NCBI GenBank assembly: GCA_002894685.1
Contig: NCRC01000010.1
Coordinates: 1-64,000 of the forward strand
Source: Salinivenus lutea
Lineage (GTDB): Bacteria; Bacteroidota; Rhodothermia; Rhodothermales; Salinibacteraceae
Length of the DNA: 64,000 nucleotides
Reading direction: 5' to 3'
The first letter of the stretch is position 1; each line of letters begins with the position of its first letter. This document shows positions 18,608 to 26,604 of the stretch, in pieces. The notes under the pieces were generated by a model, which saw only the letters and a list, made by a program, of their open reading frames with translations, was not told the DNA's origin and ran no database searches. A program made the translations under genes and the position numbers.

Positions 18608-18898
18608 GTTTGTGCCCGATTCGGGCCGGCCGGCGTTCGGAGGCCGGGGGGCGGAAGCAGCCGGCACGGGCCCGATCTCTTGCAAGAGCACAGGCCCGCG
18701 GGCCCATACGCATTTCTTCTGGGGAAGGAGGCGTGCGCCTTCGAATTCCGTGCGAGGGTGCGGGCGAGGACGTGTCGTTCGGAATCCTCTGCCCGAAACG
18801 GTTGTTAATGGGATGATCACGATGCTGACGGCCGTGTCTCGATGGCCGCTGTGGGGTTCGTACTGGCGACTTGCACGCACCGACCTGATTTGTCCACC

Positions 18899-19333
18899 AT
18901 GCCCGATAAGGAGAGTAGCGCGTATCCCGAGCCGAGCGATTTTGAAGTTATGCGTCCCTCGTATCACGAGGACGAGAGTGGGTTCGTGACGGCTCGGATC
19001 ACCATTTCCCCGTTTACCGTGGAGGGCGAGAGCCAGACCAAGGCCGGGGCGCGGCGCGCCGCCCTGTACGAGGCGCGGAAAACCTACGCGTCGTACCACC
19101 CGAGCTACGACGAGGAAAATCCGTTCCCCGAGCACTTTGTGGACCGACAGGGGGCGGAGTGGGAGCTCCTGCCGCCGTTCGAGCGCTCCACCTACGGCGA
19201 CTACCGCTTCACGAACGACTACGGGGAAGAGGACGAGGAGGCCGTGGAGGAGGACTACGCAGACATCGAGACGATGCTGATGTGGGACGTGCGGCCCGCA
19301 GAGGTGATTGAAGACGAGGATTCCGATTCGTAA
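18899..19333 (+). CDS. Hypothetical acidic protein
   Basis: 144 aa from ATG 18899 (MPDKESSAYPEPSDF). The open frame extends to 18842, but that extension looks like noncoding sequence. Very acidic, with Glu/Asp blocks near 115-130 and at the C-terminus. The central part (ARITISPFTVEGESQTKAG, then RRAALYEARKTYASYHP) may form a small alpha-beta fold; no Cys, no membrane segment. I do not recognise it. Ends 46 bp before the convergent hypothetical gene, with hairpins between them. Confidence 0.6.
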   Translation: MPDKESSAYPEPSDFEVMRPSYHEDESGFVTARITISPFTVEGESQTKAGARRAALYEARKTYASYHPSYDEENPFPEHFVDRQGAEWELLPPFERSTYGDYRFTNDYGEEDEEAVEEDYADIETMLMWDVRPAEVIEDEDSDS

Positions 19334-19335
19334 CG

Positions 19336-19374
19336 CTCCGATCTTCGGAGGAGCGGGAAGGGCATTTTCTGCCC
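19336..19374. terminator. Paired hairpins between convergent genes
   Basis: Two adjacent stems: CTCCGA/TCGGAG (19336-19350) and GGGCA-TTTTC-TGCCC (19360-19374). They fill the 46-bp gap between two genes ending tail to tail, so a two-way terminator is likely. Confidence 0.45.
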
Positions 19375-19379
19375 CCGTT

Positions 19380-19844
19380 CTACGATTTCCGTTTCGCCCG
19401 GTCGTGTGTGGATGGCGGGGAGGCCTTGGGAAAAGGGTCTCCGAGGTATTCCTGAAGGAACTGCCGGCCCACCAGTCGCTCGGTCGAGTCGAGAAGGTGC
19501 GTGGCGAGCTTCCGCGCCAGGTGGGACGTGACGGTCGGTCGGTCCTCCTCCGACAGGCAGTGGGTAAGCGAGACGACCGTCTGCGGATTGTCGTCGACGA
19601 TGCTCTGGATGTCGTACACGTTTCCCCCCACGTGACGCACCACCAGGGTTCCTTTCATCTCCAGGGAGGGCGGCCGCTCCATTACGAAGTGTACGGTCGC
19701 CGTGGTGAGGTCCCGGGTCCTGTCGACTGGGCGCAGGTCCAGCAAGCCCCCGTAGCGTTCCTCGCAAAGGGCCTCGAACCGGGGCACGAGGCGTTCGATG
19801 ACGACGGCGGCAATGGCGGCCGGAGGCGATGGGGGCGCGTGCAT
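19380..19844 (-). CDS. Hypothetical protein
   Basis: 154 aa from the ATG at 19844 (MHAPPSPPAAIAAVV). The frame stays open to 20015, but that extension is Arg/Pro-rich and has no features. Predicted as a soluble alpha-beta protein: an N-terminal helix (AAVVIERLVPRFEALCEERY), strands (TVHFVMERPP, TLVVRHVGGNVYDI), and a long C-terminal helix (TSHLARKLATHLLDSTERLVG). I do not recognise the family. It lies 216 bp downstream of the EEP-family gene on the same strand. Confidence 0.55.
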   Translation of the reverse strand: MHAPPSPPAAIAAVVIERLVPRFEALCEERYGGLLDLRPVDRTRDLTTATVHFVMERPPSLEMKGTLVVRHVGGNVYDIQSIVDDNPQTVVSLTHCLSEEDRPTVTSHLARKLATHLLDSTERLVGRQFLQEYLGDPFPKASPPSTHDRAKRKS

Positions 19845-20060
19845 GGAGTCATCAGGAAAGGGCGGGACGGAGGAACAGGACGCAATGTACCACACGTTTT
19901 CCCCGCTCCGGTACGCTCCTCGTGCGTTCTCGTGTCGTCCGGGGACGCGTCCCGCATGGGGGGAGCGGATTGCGTCGGGGGTCCGTGCGGGCGAGAGGCG
20001 CACCTGTGGGGGCACGGGTGGTGGAGGCGCACGCGAGTCTCGGATGGACGGGGGGAGGCG

Positions 20061-21014
20061 CTACGGCACGAGCGGGGCAGGGGCCGTCCATTCCACTTCC
20101 GTGTACACGGGCAAATGATCGGAGAGGCTCCGGGCCTCCTTGAGCGAGGGGAAGCGGTCCGTGAAGTCGCGGGTGCCGGCGCGGAGCGAGCGGAGGGGGC
20201 CGGTTTCCACAAAAATGTTGTCGTACTCGTTGGCGAGATGCCCCTCCGGCCCGTCGCGACGGATGCGGCGCAGGCTCGTGGGCTGGTCCTGGAGCACGGC
20301 GGAGTAGCCGAGGCGACGCAGCGCGTCGAAGGCCGCGTCGTCTGCGTCGAGGTTAAAGTCGCCGAGCAGCACGAGGTGATCGGGCTCGTACAGGTGATGG
20401 AGGCGGTCGAGCAGGGCAATCTCGTGCGCCGGGTTTTTTGCGCGGGGGACCGCGTGCAAGGTGGCGACGAGCAGTTGCTGCCCGGTCGCCCGATGCTCGA
20501 AGCGGGCCAGGTACGGCTCCCGGTCGATCGAGTCGGCGAGCGACGGCTCCAGCCAGGCGCGCCCGATGAGGCGCAGCCGCGAGGGCTTCCAGAGAAAGGC
20601 GTACCGTTCGGTGCCGGTCCCAGTTGTCGGGTCGCTGAGGCGGTAGTCCCACGCAAAGCCGGTGCGGTCGAGTGCCTGATCGAGGGCCCCAATTGCCTGG
20701 GCGCCGGGGGGCGACGTGACCACCTCCTGCACGGCCACCAGGTCGAAGTCGCGCAGCGTCTGGGCGGCCACCTCAATTTCGTTCGCGTCCTTCGTCCGGC
20801 CAAAGTTCGACAGATTCCACGTCGCGAGGGGCACGCGGGCCACGGGCGATGCTCGTGAGGCGTCCACGTCCACCGAGTCGTGGACCGGGGGCGACTCCTC
20901 CGCCGGGGCCGGGGAGGGCGCCTCCGTCCAGCGGCCCGACACGTAGAACACCACGGCCAGGCCGACGGCCACGAGCAGAAGGAGAAAAAGGCCGCGACGC
21001 AGGGACGTGTTCAT
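20061..21014 (-). CDS. Endonuclease/exonuclease/phosphatase-family protein, membrane-anchored
   Basis: 317 aa. An N-terminal hydrophobic segment (residues 8-25) is followed by a Pro/Glu-rich linker, suggesting a secreted or anchored protein. The DNase I-like fold is shown by its four motifs in order: ATWNLSNFG, VAVQEV (Mg-binding Glu), LGDFNLD, and SDHLPVYTEV at the end (catalytic His). These proteins hydrolyse phosphodiesters of DNA, lipids or nucleotides; substrate cannot be told from sequence. Extracellular nucleic-acid breakdown is one possibility. Confidence 0.85.
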   Translation of the reverse strand: MNTSLRRGLFLLLLVAVGLAVVFYVSGRWTEAPSPAPAEESPPVHDSVDVDASRASPVARVPLATWNLSNFGRTKDANEIEVAAQTLRDFDLVAVQEVVTSPPGAQAIGALDQALDRTGFAWDYRLSDPTTGTGTERYAFLWKPSRLRLIGRAWLEPSLADSIDREPYLARFEHRATGQQLLVATLHAVPRAKNPAHEIALLDRLHHLYEPDHLVLLGDFNLDADDAAFDALRRLGYSAVLQDQPTSLRRIRRDGPEGHLANEYDNIFVETGPLRSLRAGTRDFTDRFPSLKEARSLSDHLPVYTEVEWTAPAPLVP

Positions 21015-21047
21015 GGGGCCACGGAGCGGGGAGCGGTGCGCAGCGGG

Positions 21048-21220
21048 TTACCGACGGGCAATGATCCAGACGGCGTGGACGAGGCCCGGAATGTACCCCA
21101 GAAGCGTTAGCAGCAGGTTGATCCAGAACTAGGTGCCGAGTCCCTCCTGCAAAAACACGCCGAGTGGCGGAATGAGGACGGAGAGAAGGACGCGGATGAG
21201 GTCGCCGGTGTCGGGGCCAT
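21048..21220 (-). pseudogene. Broken Pmp3/YqaE-family membrane peptide gene
   Basis: The minus strand encodes the Pmp3 signature, DLIRVLLSVLIPPLGVFLQE then GLGT, a TAG stop, and FWINLLLTLLGYIPG continuing in the same frame to TAA at 21048. The TAG sits where family members usually have Gln (GLG-x-Q-FWIN), so one C-to-T change explains it. The nearest ATG (21220) is one base out of frame, beside a CCCC run; one more C would give MAPDTGDLIRVLL. Intact length would be 57 aa, normal for this two-helix membrane proteolipid family. Two lesions suggest a true pseudogene, though a sequencing slip in the C run is possible. Confidence 0.8.
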
Positions 21221-21451
21221 ATTTCGCAGTGGACGTGAGAAAAAGACGATTGGACGTACTGTACGCGTCCTGGTCCCGTCCGGTTACACCACGCGGTGCA
21301 TCCTGCCTCTGCACGGCCCGGTCAACCCCACCGCACCGGCTGGTGCTGCGGTGGAGGCTCGGGGCTGCGGGGCGGCTTTGAGTGAGAGGAGAGTTTTTGA
21401 GTTGAAGATGGGATGCAAGAGGCTCCCCATGAAACCGCGCACGGCTCACCT

Positions 21452-21479
21452 CATATCGCATATCGTCGATATACGATAA
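21452..21479. promoter_or_regulatory. Probable ArsR operator
   Basis: AT-rich palindrome 15-42 bp before the arsR start: TATCGT (21461-21466), six bases, ACGATA (21473-21478). ATATCG-T-CGATAT is nested within it. It is conspicuous in a GC-rich region and fits an autorepressing ArsR/SmtB site. Confidence 0.7.
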
Positions 21480-21493
21480 GTCCCCGGACTCCT

Positions 21494-21826
21494 ATGCCCG
21501 TAACGTCTGCGTTTTCAGATACGGATCGCCACCTCGCCGACGCCTTGAAGGCCCTCGCCCACCCGGCACGCCTGACCATTGTGCGTCTGCTGGCCAACCG
21601 CGACGAGTGCGTCTGTGGCGAGATTGTGGACGACCTGCCCCTTGCCCAGTCGACGGTCTCCCAGCACCTGAAGGCGCTAAAGGAGGCGGGGCTCGTACGG
21701 GGGACAGTCGAGGGACGAAGCACCTGCTACTGCCTCGACCCGGAGGCGATGGCTGCGGTCAAAGAGGCCATAGATGGACTCTTCGACGGGCTTTTCCTTT
21801 CCGCACCGAATGACAACTGCTGCTAA
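21494..21826 (+). CDS. arsR: ArsR-family arsenite-responsive repressor
   Basis: 110 aa from ATG 21494; an open extension to 21413 would run across the operator and is rejected. A winged helix is centred on LPLAQSTVSQHLKALKEAGLV. The sensor sequence ECVCGE places Cys39 and Cys41 in the alpha-3 position used for As(III) binding by classic ArsR. Further Cys pairs sit at 78/80 (STCYC) and at the C-terminus (DNCC), so more than one thiol site may exist. First gene of the ars operon; the next start is 4 bp after its stop. Expected to leave the palindrome upstream when As(III) binds. Confidence 0.92.
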   Translation: MPVTSAFSDTDRHLADALKALAHPARLTIVRLLANRDECVCGEIVDDLPLAQSTVSQHLKALKEAGLVRGTVEGRSTCYCLDPEAMAAVKEAIDGLFDGLFLSAPNDNCC

Positions 21827-21830
21827 CGTG

Positions 21831-22964
21831 ATGTCTGACCCGACGCTTTCGGAGGATTCCTTGAAGTCCGCCGTCCGCAAAAAGTACGAGGCCATTGCCA
21901 CCGAGGGCGGTTCGTGCTGCGGACCGTCCGGGGACGGGGCGGCCGACCTCGCCGTTGACATGAGTGAGGACTACGCCGAGGCGATTGCCGGGGAGGCGGA
22001 CCTGAACCTGGGGTGTGGACGCCCGACCGACCACGTAGGCCTCGAACCGGGCGAGCGCGTACTCGATCTCGGGTCCGGCGCCGGGATGGATGCCTTTGTC
22101 GCCCGACGCGAGGTGGGCCCCGACGGGCACGTCCACGGCGTCGATTTTGCCGAAGAGATGGTTGAAAAAGCCCGGGCGAACGCCGCCGAGATGGACTACG
22201 ACAACGTGACGTTCGAGCTCGGTGACATCGAAGCGCTGCCGGTTGAGGACGGGGCGTTCGATGTGGTCCTGAGCAACTGTGTTCTTAACCTGGTGCCCGA
22301 CAAGCGGGCGGCGTTTGAGGAGATGTACCGGGTCCTGCGTCCCGGGGGCCGGTTTTCGGTCTCCGACATCGTGCATGTCGGTTCCTTTCCCGACGATCTG
22401 CGGGAGGTGGCGGAGCTCTACGTGGGGTGCATCGCTGGGGCAACGGCGCGGACCGACTACCTCGATCTGCTTCGGACAGCGGGCTTTACGAACGTGCAGG
22501 TGGCCACGGAAAAAGAGATTCCACTTCCAGAGGACCTGCTCGCCGAGCACCTGGGCGCGGACGAGAGCACCCGCTTTCAGGCGGGCGACCCCGAATTGCG
22601 GAGCGTGACCGTCCAGGGACAGCGACCGGATTCCGACGCGCCGTCGTCCGGCGGACCGAAAATCGAGGTCTTCGATTCCCCGATGTGCTGCTCCACGGGC
22701 GTCTGCGGCCCCGAGCCCGACGACACACTCGTCGCCGTAAGCGGCGCGCTGCGCTGGCTGGAGCGGCAGGGGGTCCCCGTCGAACGCTACAACCCGGCCT
22801 CCCACCCGGAGATGTTTACCGACACGCCGGTCGTGTACGACGCCCTCCGACGCGAGGGACAAGACGTTCTCCCCATCGTGCTGGTCGACGGCGAGATGCA
22901 GTCCCAGGGGACGTACCCCACGCGGGAAGAGTTCATTCAAATGGCTGAGCTCGACGGTGCGTAG
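21831..22964 (+). CDS. Arsenite methyltransferase fused to ArsD-type metallochaperone
   Basis: 377 aa from ATG 21831; an in-frame ATG at 21810 would overlap arsR. Residues 1-265 are ArsM: SAM loop VLDLGSGAGMDAFV (77-90), and three Cys in the positions expected for As(III) binding, C62 (GCGRP), C150 (SNCVLN), C200 (VGCIAGA), plus an N-terminal CC at 29-30. A short Ser/Pro linker leads to ~275-377, an ArsD domain: FDSPMCCSTGVCG gives C286, C287 and C292, the ArsD Cys triad, followed by ALRWLERQGVPVERYN and LPIVLVDGEM. It would methylate As(III), with the ArsD part passing As(III) to ArsA, encoded next. The fusion is the striking point. Confidence 0.92.
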   Translation: MSDPTLSEDSLKSAVRKKYEAIATEGGSCCGPSGDGAADLAVDMSEDYAEAIAGEADLNLGCGRPTDHVGLEPGERVLDLGSGAGMDAFVARREVGPDGHVHGVDFAEEMVEKARANAAEMDYDNVTFELGDIEALPVEDGAFDVVLSNCVLNLVPDKRAAFEEMYRVLRPGGRFSVSDIVHVGSFPDDLREVAELYVGCIAGATARTDYLDLLRTAGFTNVQVATEKEIPLPEDLLAEHLGADESTRFQAGDPELRSVTVQGQRPDSDAPSSGGPKIEVFDSPMCCSTGVCGPEPDDTLVAVSGALRWLERQGVPVERYNPASHPEMFTDTPVVYDALRREGQDVLPIVLVDGEMQSQGTYPTREEFIQMAELDGA

Positions 22965-23005
22965 ACGAGACGCTATTCTTTCCTGCTGAAAGCCCACCCC
23001 GTTTC

Positions 23006-24793
23006 ATGCTGTCTTTTCTCGAATCCCCGTCGCGGCATCTCTTCTTTACCGGAAAAGGAGGAGTCGGCAAGACGTCGCTCGCCTGCGTCTCGGCCGTTCG
23101 TCTGGCCGACGAGGGCCACGAGGTGCTCCTGGTGAGCACCGATCCGGCCTCGAATCTCAAAGAGGTGCTCGACGCGCCCGTGGACGATACGGTGGGATCG
23201 GTCGACTCGGTGCCCCATCTGTCAGCCGTCAACATCGACCCGGAGGCCGCGGCGGACGACTACCGCGAGCGCGTGATTGAGCCGATGGTGGGCGTGCTGC
23301 CGGAGGAAACCGTCGATCAGGTCGAGGAGCAGCTTTCTGGGGCCTGCACCACCGAGATTGCGTCGTTTGACAAGTTCACGCAGTTTCTGGCCGGCGAGGA
23401 CGCCGCGCCCTACGACCACGTTGTCTTCGATACGGCCCCCACGGGCCATACGCTGCGCCTGCTGGAGCTGCCGGCCGCCTGGAGCGACTACATCGAGGAG
23501 AACCCAGAGGGCGCCTCGTGCCTCGGGCCCGTCTCGGGGCTGGAGGCGCAGCAGGAGCGCTACACCGCCGCTGTGGAGGCGCTGCAGGACGCGGGCCGGA
23601 CGACGCTCGTGCTGGTGAGCCGCCCGGAAGCGGCCGCCTTCAAGGAAGCTGCGCGGTCGAGCCGGGAGCTGCGGGACCTGGGCGTTACGAACCAGCGGCT
23701 CGCCGTGAACGGTGTCTTCCGCGCCCAGGCCCCGGACGATCCGTTGGCCGAGGCCATGGAATGCCGGGCCGAGGAGGCAGTGGACCGCATGCCGGACGCG
23801 CTCAGGGACCTGCCGCGCGACACGGTGCCGCTGAAGGGCTACAATCTTGTGGGGGTCGATGCGCTCCGCTCGCTGCTGAGCGACGAGTCTGCGGCCGCCT
23901 CGACGAACGGCACGGGGCAGGCGCCGGACATCGACCTGCCGACCATCCACGAACTGGTTGACGGGATTGCCGACGATGGGCACGGGCTCGTCATGGTGAT
24001 GGGCAAAGGCGGGGTGGGCAAAACCACCGTCGCCGCGTCCGTGGCCGTCGACCTGGCGCGGCGCGGCGAGGAGGTGCTGCTCACCACCACCGACCCGGTC
24101 GCGCACATCGCCGACGCGGTGGGCAGCGACGCGCTCCCGAACCTGGAGGTCCGTGCCATCGATCCCGACGAGGCCACGCGTCAGTACCGCGAGCGCGTGC
24201 TCAAGACGAAGGGCAAAGACCTTGATCCCGAGGAGCGGGAGCTGCTCGAAGAGGACCTGCGATCTCCCTGTACGAAGGAGGTGGCCGTCTTCCGCGCCTT
24301 CGCCCGCGAGATCGGCACAGCCCAGCGCCAGTTCGTCGTAATGGACACGGCCCCGACGGGCCACACACTGCTTCTGCTCGACACGACCGGCTCGTACCAC
24401 CGCGAGGTGATGCGCACGAGCGAAGTGGAAGCCGACCGCATCACCACCCCCCTCATGCGCCTGCAAGATCCGGGCTATACGAAGATGCTACTCGTGACAC
24501 TGCCGGAGACGACACCGGTCCTCGAAGCGAAGCAGTTGCAGGACGATCTGGAGCGGGCCGGCATCACGCCCTACGCCTGGGTCGTGAACCAGAGCCTGGC
24601 GGCGGCCGGGCCGTCGGACCCGCTGCTCGTCGAGCGCGCCCACGCCGAGGGGGCGCAAATCGAGACGGTGCGCAGCGAGCACGCCGAGCGCACGGCCCTC
24701 GCCCCCTGGATGCCGGAAGAGCCGGTCGGCTCCGAGCGCCTGCAGGCCCTGGCCCGCGGTGCTGCCAAGCCCGTTTCTCCGGCGGGCGCGTAA
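23006..24793 (+). CDS. arsA: Arsenite-stimulated ATPase ArsA, two-domain
   Basis: 595 aa, with two homologous ATPase halves: P-loops GKGGVGKT at 16-23 and 333-340, and DTAPTGHT in both. All three As(III)-binding Cys of E. coli ArsA align: C114 (LSGACTTEI), C172 (GASCLGP) and C422 (SPCTKEV). In known systems ArsA drives the ArsB (or sometimes Acr3) arsenite pump and accepts As(III) from ArsD. Here ArsD is fused to ArsM just upstream and no pump gene lies in the window. The gene is 41 bp after the fusion gene. Confidence 0.95.
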   Translation: MLSFLESPSRHLFFTGKGGVGKTSLACVSAVRLADEGHEVLLVSTDPASNLKEVLDAPVDDTVGSVDSVPHLSAVNIDPEAAADDYRERVIEPMVGVLPEETVDQVEEQLSGACTTEIASFDKFTQFLAGEDAAPYDHVVFDTAPTGHTLRLLELPAAWSDYIEENPEGASCLGPVSGLEAQQERYTAAVEALQDAGRTTLVLVSRPEAAAFKEAARSSRELRDLGVTNQRLAVNGVFRAQAPDDPLAEAMECRAEEAVDRMPDALRDLPRDTVPLKGYNLVGVDALRSLLSDESAAASTNGTGQAPDIDLPTIHELVDGIADDGHGLVMVMGKGGVGKTTVAASVAVDLARRGEEVLLTTTDPVAHIADAVGSDALPNLEVRAIDPDEATRQYRERVLKTKGKDLDPEERELLEEDLRSPCTKEVAVFRAFAREIGTAQRQFVVMDTAPTGHTLLLLDTTGSYHREVMRTSEVEADRITTPLMRLQDPGYTKMLLVTLPETTPVLEAKQLQDDLERAGITPYAWVVNQSLAAAGPSDPLLVERAHAEGAQIETVRSEHAERTALAPWMPEEPVGSERLQALARGAAKPVSPAGA

Positions 24794-24839
24794 GCCGTTT
24801 TGATTGTCCCGTTTTCTCACTCACAGTGCACACCTTGTC

Positions 24840-25058
24840 ATGCCGACCTACGAATACCGCTGTTCCGACTGCGAGAATGACTTTGAACTACAGGCCCCCG
24901 TTGCCGAGTACGAAGACGGAATCGACGAAACGTGCCCCGCGTGCGATTCGCCGAACACCACGCGCCGCCTCGGCTCGGTCATGATCTCGATGGGAGACAG
25001 CCCCTCCGACGCCGCGCCGCAGGGGGGGTGCTGCACGCCGGGGTCCGGCTGCTGCTAA
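24840..25058 (+). CDS. FmdB-type zinc ribbon with Cys-rich tail
   Basis: 72 aa from ATG 24840. The N-terminus, MPTYEYRCSDCENDFE, and CPACDSPNTTRRLG form the four-Cys zinc ribbon of the FmdB regulatory-like family. The tail is unusual: GGCCTPGSGCC, two vicinal Cys pairs at the very end, a layout suited to soft-metal binding. It sits between arsA and arsC with short gaps. A role in arsenic handling is inferred from context and the tail, not known for the family. Confidence 0.8.
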   Translation: MPTYEYRCSDCENDFELQAPVAEYEDGIDETCPACDSPNTTRRLGSVMISMGDSPSDAAPQGGCCTPGSGCC

Positions 25059-25101
25059 CCGCCCGGTTTCACAGCCTCCTCTTCTTTCTCTGGCCTGACC
25101 C

Positions 25102-25521
25102 ATGGACACCGTCCTCTTCGTCTGCACCCACAACTCCTCGCGCTCCCAGATGGCCGAGGGGCTCCTCCGCGCCCGGTACGGCGACCGCTACGAGGTCCAC
25201 AGCGCGGGCACGAATCCCAGCGGCGTGAACCCCTTTGCGGTGGAGGTCATGGACGAGATGGGCATTGACCTGTCGGACCACACCGCCGACCCCGTGTACG
25301 CCTACACGGACCGGCCGCTGCACATTGTCGTCACTGTGTGCGACGACGCGGCGGAGCACTGTCCCTACATTTCAGCGGAAAAGAAGAATCTGCACCAGGG
25401 CTTCGACGACCCCTCGGCCGTGACGGGCACCGACGAGGAGAAACGCGCCGCCTTCCGCCGCGTGCGCGACGAGCTGGCCGACTGGATCGACGCAACCTTC
25501 GGGCCCGCCGATTCGGACTGA
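25102..25521 (+). CDS. arsC: Arsenate reductase, thioredoxin-coupled (LMW-PTPase fold)
   Basis: 139 aa. Reduces arsenate to arsenite. The phosphatase-type loop CTHNSSR puts the nucleophile at C8 and Arg at 14. C80 and C87 (VTVCDDAAEHCP) match the redox relay Cys82/Cys89 of S. aureus pI258 ArsC, so electrons should come from thioredoxin. A conserved acid follows in DDPS. It is 43 bp after the zinc-ribbon gene and 18 bp before the acetyltransferase gene. Confidence 0.93.
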   Translation: MDTVLFVCTHNSSRSQMAEGLLRARYGDRYEVHSAGTNPSGVNPFAVEVMDEMGIDLSDHTADPVYAYTDRPLHIVVTVCDDAAEHCPYISAEKKNLHQGFDDPSAVTGTDEEKRAAFRRVRDELADWIDATFGPADSD

Positions 25522-25539
25522 TTCGAGGCTGCCAACGAC

Positions 25540-26040
25540 GTGGATCGACACCGTCCTTCATCTTTCGCCGTTCAGCGTGCCGAGCCCGAGGATCTTGACC
25601 CCATTCGAGGGCTTCTGGAGACGTGCGGCCTTCCACACGACGACCTCACGCTCGCCCACCTGAACTATTTTCTCGTCGCTCGTGACGGAATACGCCTCTG
25701 CGGGGCGGTAGGAATTGAGCCCTGTGGCGACGCGGCCCTCCTGCGGTCGCTGGCCGTGGCGCCGGACGCTCAAGGCCAGGGCCTGGGCACGCGCCTCGTG
25801 GAGGCCATCGAGCAACGGGCCCGTCAGAAGGGCATCCGCACGCTTTATCTCTTGACGACGACGGCGGCCCCGTTCTTTCGCGACCACGAGTACGAGACGA
25901 TCGAACGGGAGGCCCTGCCGGAGGACATCCGGCGGACCGAGGAGGCCGCCCGCCTTTGTCCCTCAAGCGCGGTGTGTATGCGGAAGCCACTGCGGGCATC
26001 GGCGGAGGTGGCGGACACTGACGCGACGCACGGCGTATAG
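25540..26040 (+). CDS. GNAT acetyltransferase, ArsN2-like
   Basis: 166 aa, GTG start at 25540, 18 bp after arsC. GNAT fold: substrate half with LDPIRGLLETCGLPHDDL, then the acetyl-CoA site SLAVAPDAQGQGLGTRLVEA near 70-88, and LYLLTTTAAPFFRDHEYE. The layout matches arsenic-operon-linked ArsN2-type GNATs. ArsN1 members acetylate phosphinothricin/AST-type compounds; the ArsN2 substrate is less clear. Last clearly arsenic-linked gene of the run. Confidence 0.82.
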   Translation: MDRHRPSSFAVQRAEPEDLDPIRGLLETCGLPHDDLTLAHLNYFLVARDGIRLCGAVGIEPCGDAALLRSLAVAPDAQGQGLGTRLVEAIEQRARQKGIRTLYLLTTTAAPFFRDHEYETIEREALPEDIRRTEEAARLCPSSAVCMRKPLRASAEVADTDATHGV

Positions 26041-26077
26041 TTCTTCCACCGCTGTTTCCCGGGACGCTTCGTGCGCC

Positions 26078-26557
26078 ATGCCACCATCCCCCCACGCTCA
26101 CAACCGCGCCTGGTCCGTGCTGCCGCTCGTCCGGCTCATGGTCGGGGCCGTCTTTCTGTCCGAAGGCCTTCAGAAGTTTTTATATCCGGCCCTGCGCGGC
26201 CCCGGCCGCTTCGAGGCCATGGGCTGGCCGGGGGCCGAAGTCCTGGCGCCCGGGGTGGGCGCGGCCGAGGTGGTGTGCGGGGGCCTGATTCTGTTGGGCC
26301 TCTATACGCGGTGGGCGGCGGGCGTGACGGCCGCGCTCATGACCGTTGCGATTATCACGACGAAACTTCCCATCTGGATGGGGGCGGGGTTCGGCCCGTT
26401 CGAGGTGCGGGAGTTGAGCGAGTACGGGTTCTGGAGCATGGCCCACGCCATGCGCACCGACTGGGCCATGCTGCTCGGCTCCCTTGTGCTGGTGGGGGCG
26501 GGGAGCGGGCCGTGGGCGGTGGATCGCCGCCGCACCCGCCGCACGTACACCCGGTGA
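26078..26557 (+). CDS. DoxX-family membrane protein
   Basis: 159 aa with four hydrophobic segments. Family features: LVRLMVGAVFLSEGLQKFLYP near the start, then GAAEVVCGGLILLGLYTRWAAG. DoxX-like proteins are quinone-linked or thiol-stress membrane proteins of mostly unknown function. It follows the GNAT gene by 37 bp on the same strand, so it may be transcribed with the ars genes, though the link may be incidental. Confidence 0.85.
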   Translation: MPPSPHAHNRAWSVLPLVRLMVGAVFLSEGLQKFLYPALRGPGRFEAMGWPGAEVLAPGVGAAEVVCGGLILLGLYTRWAAGVTAALMTVAIITTKLPIWMGAGFGPFEVRELSEYGFWSMAHAMRTDWAMLLGSLVLVGAGSGPWAVDRRRTRRTYTR

Positions 26558-26604
26558 GGTAGAGGGGGGACTCGTCTCTGTATGCATGCGTCCCGTTCCG
26601 TTCA

